In this document: positions 12,634-14,476 of the stretch, piece after piece
Position numbering within the stretch: the stretch's first letter is position 1
Layout: each line of letters begins with the position of its first letter
NCBI GenBank assembly: GCA_044359565.1
Contig: JBIKLX010000070.1
Span: 1-14,476, forward strand
Origin: VFMC01 sp044359565
GTDB lineage: Bacteria > Actinomycetota > Acidimicrobiia > Acidimicrobiales > Ilumatobacteraceae
Length of the DNA stretch: 14,476 nucleotides
Direction: 5' to 3'
Program-made: the position numbers and the translations under genes
Notes under the pieces: model-generated
The model's database searches: none
What the model was told of the DNA's origin: nothing
What the model saw: only the letters and a program-made list of their open reading frames with translations

Positions 12634-13788
12634 TCAGTGCGAGCGGGGGAGGCCGAGGACGTGCTCGGCCACGTAGGCGAGCACCAACTCCTGGCTGATG
12701 GGGGCCAGGCGCGGTAGGCGGGCCTCGCGGAAGTAGCGCTCGACGTGGTACTCGGTGGCGTAGCCGAAGCCGCCATGGGTCTGCACGGCTCGGTCGGCGG
12801 CGAAGAAGCCGGCCTCGGCGGCGAGGTACTTGGCGAGGTTGGCCTCCTCGCCGCACGGCAGGCCCGCGTCGATGAGACGGCCGGCCTCGCGCACCATCAG
12901 GTCGGCCGCCCGGAGGCGAGCGTGGGCCTCGGCCAACGGGAAGGCGATGCCCTGGTTCTTGCCGATGGGGCGGCCGAACACGACACGCTCGTTCGCGTAC
13001 TGCACCGCCCGGCGCAGGGCGGCTCGGCCGATGCCGACGGCTTCGGCGGCGATGAGGATGCGCTCGGCGTTCAGCCCGCCGAGCAAGTAGTGGAAGCCGC
13101 GGCCCTCGTCGCCCACCCGGTCGGCCTCGGGTACCACCACGTCGTCGTAGGTGGTCTCGCAACTCGCCACGGCGTTGCGGCCCATCTTCGCGATGGCGGC
13201 CGCGTGCACACCGGGGGCATGACGGTCGACGAGGAACAGTGTCATCCCGTCGGTGGGTTTGGCGCAGTCGGCGAGCGGGGTGGTGCGGGTGAGCAGCAGG
13301 ATGCGGTCGCATTCGAGTGCCTTGGTGGTCCACACCTTGCGGCCGGTGATCACGTACTGGTCGCCGTCGCGCACTGCCCGGGTGGTGATGCGCGTGGTGT
13401 CGGTGCCGGCGTCGGGTTCGGTCACGCCGAACGCGACGTGCAGCGAGCCGTCGGCCACCTTCGGCAGGAAGCGCTGCTTCATTTCGTCGCTGCCGTGCAT
13501 CACCACCGGGTGCATGCCGAAGATCGACAGGTGCACGGCCGAGGCCCCGTTCATGCAGGCGCCTGATGCGGCCACCTCCTCGAGCACGGCGGCCGCCATG
13601 CCGATGCCCTGGCCGCCACCGCCGTACTGCTCGGGGATGGCCACGCCGATCCAGCCGGCCTCGGCCATGGCCCGGTAGAACTCCCACGGGAAGCGGTGCT
13701 GGGCCTCGCAGTCGGCCCAGTACTCGTCGGGATAGCGGGCACACAGCAGGGCGACGGCATCGCGCACGTCGCGGTACTCGCCGGTCAT
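12634..13788 (-). CDS. Acyl-CoA dehydrogenase family protein
   Basis: A 384-residue FAD enzyme that would introduce the alpha-beta double bond into an acyl-CoA and pass electrons to electron-transfer flavoprotein. Family landmarks are AFGVTEPDAGTD at 119-130, KVWTTKA near 151-157 (flavin site), FGRPIGKNQGIAFPLA at 271-286, and THGGFGYATEYHVERYFREAR at 337-357. The usual C-terminal YEGT catalytic glutamate is absent; the matching segment is RLAPISQEL. A glutamate (E242, in LNAERILIA) lies where isovaleryl-CoA dehydrogenase has its base, so branched-chain or similar substrates are plausible. ATG 13788 overlaps the FAD-linked oxidase stop (ATGA) and has AGGAGG at 13793-13798. The pair is therefore an operon. 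The substrate is not known. Confidence 0.93.
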   Translation of the reverse strand: MTGEYRDVRDAVALLCARYPDEYWADCEAQHRFPWEFYRAMAEAGWIGVAIPEQYGGGGQGIGMAAAVLEEVAASGACMNGASAVHLSIFGMHPVVMHGSDEMKQRFLPKVADGSLHVAFGVTEPDAGTDTTRITTRAVRDGDQYVITGRKVWTTKALECDRILLLTRTTPLADCAKPTDGMTLFLVDRHAPGVHAAAIAKMGRNAVASCETTYDDVVVPEADRVGDEGRGFHYLLGGLNAERILIAAEAVGIGRAALRRAVQYANERVVFGRPIGKNQGIAFPLAEAHARLRAADLMVREAGRLIDAGLPCGEEANLAKYLAAEAGFFAADRAVQTHGGFGYATEYHVERYFREARLPRLAPISQELVLAYVAEHVLGLPRSH

Positions 13789-14476
13789 CGGTCCTCCTCG
13801 AACAACACGCCGGGATTCAGTACATCATCGGGATCGAGCGCGTGCTTGATGGCCCGCATCGTCGCGATCTCGTCGGGGCTGCGGTCGAGGTGCAGCCAGG
13901 GTGCCTTCAGTACGCCGATGCCGTGCTCGGCGCTGATACAGCCGCCCAGTGCGACCACCCGTTCCAGTACGGCACCCTCCAGCGCGTGCACCCGCGCGGC
14001 GTCGTCGGCGCGATGGCCGGTGATGTTCACGTGCAGGTTGCCGTCGGCGACGTGGCCGAACAGCCAGGTGTGCGCGGCGAGGTCGACGGCGCGCACGGCC
14101 TCGGGCAGGTCGGTCATGAACGTGCCGATGGCGTGCAGCGGCACGGTGACGTCGAGTTTGACCGTGGGCCCGAGGCCGCGCACCGCGAGGGTGTGGTGCT
14201 CGCGGTAGCGCCACAGCGCGTCGCGACGTGCCGACCCGTCGGCCATCGTGGCCACCGCCACGTCGCCGAGCCCGCTGATGCCGGCCAGCGCGGCGGCCAG
14301 TTCGTCGGCGGGGTCGTCGTCGTCGGCAGCTTCGAACAGCAGGTACGCGGGCCAGGGCCGAGCGAACGGGGCCGGCCAGTCGAAGCTGTGGCACACCAGG
14401 TCGACCCCGTCGGCCAGCACGATCTCGGCGGCTTCGAGCGACGCCACCCGGTCGCGCACGGTCACCACGGCGGCCA
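13785..14476 (-). CDS. FAD-linked oxidase (GlcD/D-lactate dehydrogenase type), C-terminal part cut by the window edge
   Basis: The frame is open to the right edge, giving about 230 C-terminal residues; the N-terminal FAD-binding PCMH domain lies outside. The visible part is the substrate domain of D-2-hydroxyacid dehydrogenases (glycolate oxidase GlcD, D-lactate and D-2-hydroxyglutarate dehydrogenases). Motifs are KLDVTVPL, GHVADGNLHVNI (metal-binding histidines), SAEHGIGVLKAPWL, and the C-terminal ALDPDDVLNPG. These enzymes oxidise a D-2-hydroxy acid to a 2-keto acid. The canonical GHVGDGN is here GHVADGN, a common variant. The stop overlaps the acyl-CoA dehydrogenase start by 4 bp, and its last codons supply the latter's ribosome site. 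The exact hydroxyacid cannot be told. Confidence 0.9.
   Translation of the reverse strand, partial: AAVVTVRDRVASLEAAEIVLADGVDLVCHSFDWPAPFARPWPAYLLFEAADDDDPADELAAALAGISGLGDVAVATMADGSARRDALWRYREHHTLAVRGLGPTVKLDVTVPLHAIGTFMTDLPEAVRAVDLAAHTWLFGHVADGNLHVNITGHRADDAARVHALEGAVLERVVALGGCISAEHGIGVLKAPWLHLDRSPDEIATMRAIKHALDPDDVLNPGVLFEEDR

Overview
This is a very GC-rich window (roughly 70 % G+C by eye) whose gene content looks actinobacterial. It holds an F420-dependent PPOX-class protein, a CtpE-like P-type ATPase, several acyl-CoA ligase and dehydrogenase genes, and many starts that appear to be leaderless. A marine or freshwater acidimicrobial lineage would fit, but that placement is inference from gene style. 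I see no RNA genes, mobile elements or CRISPR array.

Layout, left to right. (1) Minus strand: the first 29 codons of an alpha/beta-hydrolase (1-87), one base after the stop of a class I acyl-CoA synthetase (89-1822). (2) Plus strand: a single-domain NadR-type NMN adenylyltransferase (1846-2373). It converges, with an 8-bp gap, on a minus-strand 1-Cys (Prx6-type) peroxiredoxin (2382-3017). The peroxiredoxin diverges from a small helical TPR-like protein (3142-3594) across a 124-bp control region with a 9-bp palindrome. (3) Plus-strand operon 3621-7526: nitroreductase, MatB-like malonyl-CoA synthetase, amidase and FMN-binding split-barrel protein, joined by 1-, 4- and 4-bp overlaps. The order suggests release of a dicarboxylate such as malonate from an amide and its activation to the CoA thioester. 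(4) Minus-strand run 12022 to 7548: CtpE-like cation ATPase, glutathione peroxidase, an unrecognised protein with a pentapeptide-repeat tail, and a short-chain dehydrogenase. (5) Plus-strand F420-dependent PPOX protein (12094-12501), ending in a hairpin region. (6) Minus-strand pair: an FAD-linked oxidase cut by the right edge, and an acyl-CoA dehydrogenase overlapping it by 4 bp.

The main result is the glutathione peroxidase at 9156-9635. Its conserved active-site motif NVASxU/CGxT is interrupted by an in-frame TGA exactly at the catalytic cysteine position. Fourteen bases later lies a perfect 7-bp stem with a GGTC loop. The core of that hairpin, GCAGGTCTGC, matches the apex of the Escherichia coli fdhF SECIS element as I remember it. 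The gene is therefore best read as a 159-residue selenoprotein. A standard gene finder would call only a 108-residue fragment starting at the next ATG. Apart from this recoding, I judge the genes to be ordinary intact housekeeping or catabolic genes.

A second pattern runs across the window. Six genes have a TANNNT hexamer 6-8 bases before the start codon and no convincing Shine-Dalgarno sequence. This is the geometry expected of leaderless transcripts. Three other genes (peroxiredoxin, the pentapeptide-tail protein and acyl-CoA dehydrogenase) have clear Shine-Dalgarno sequences instead.
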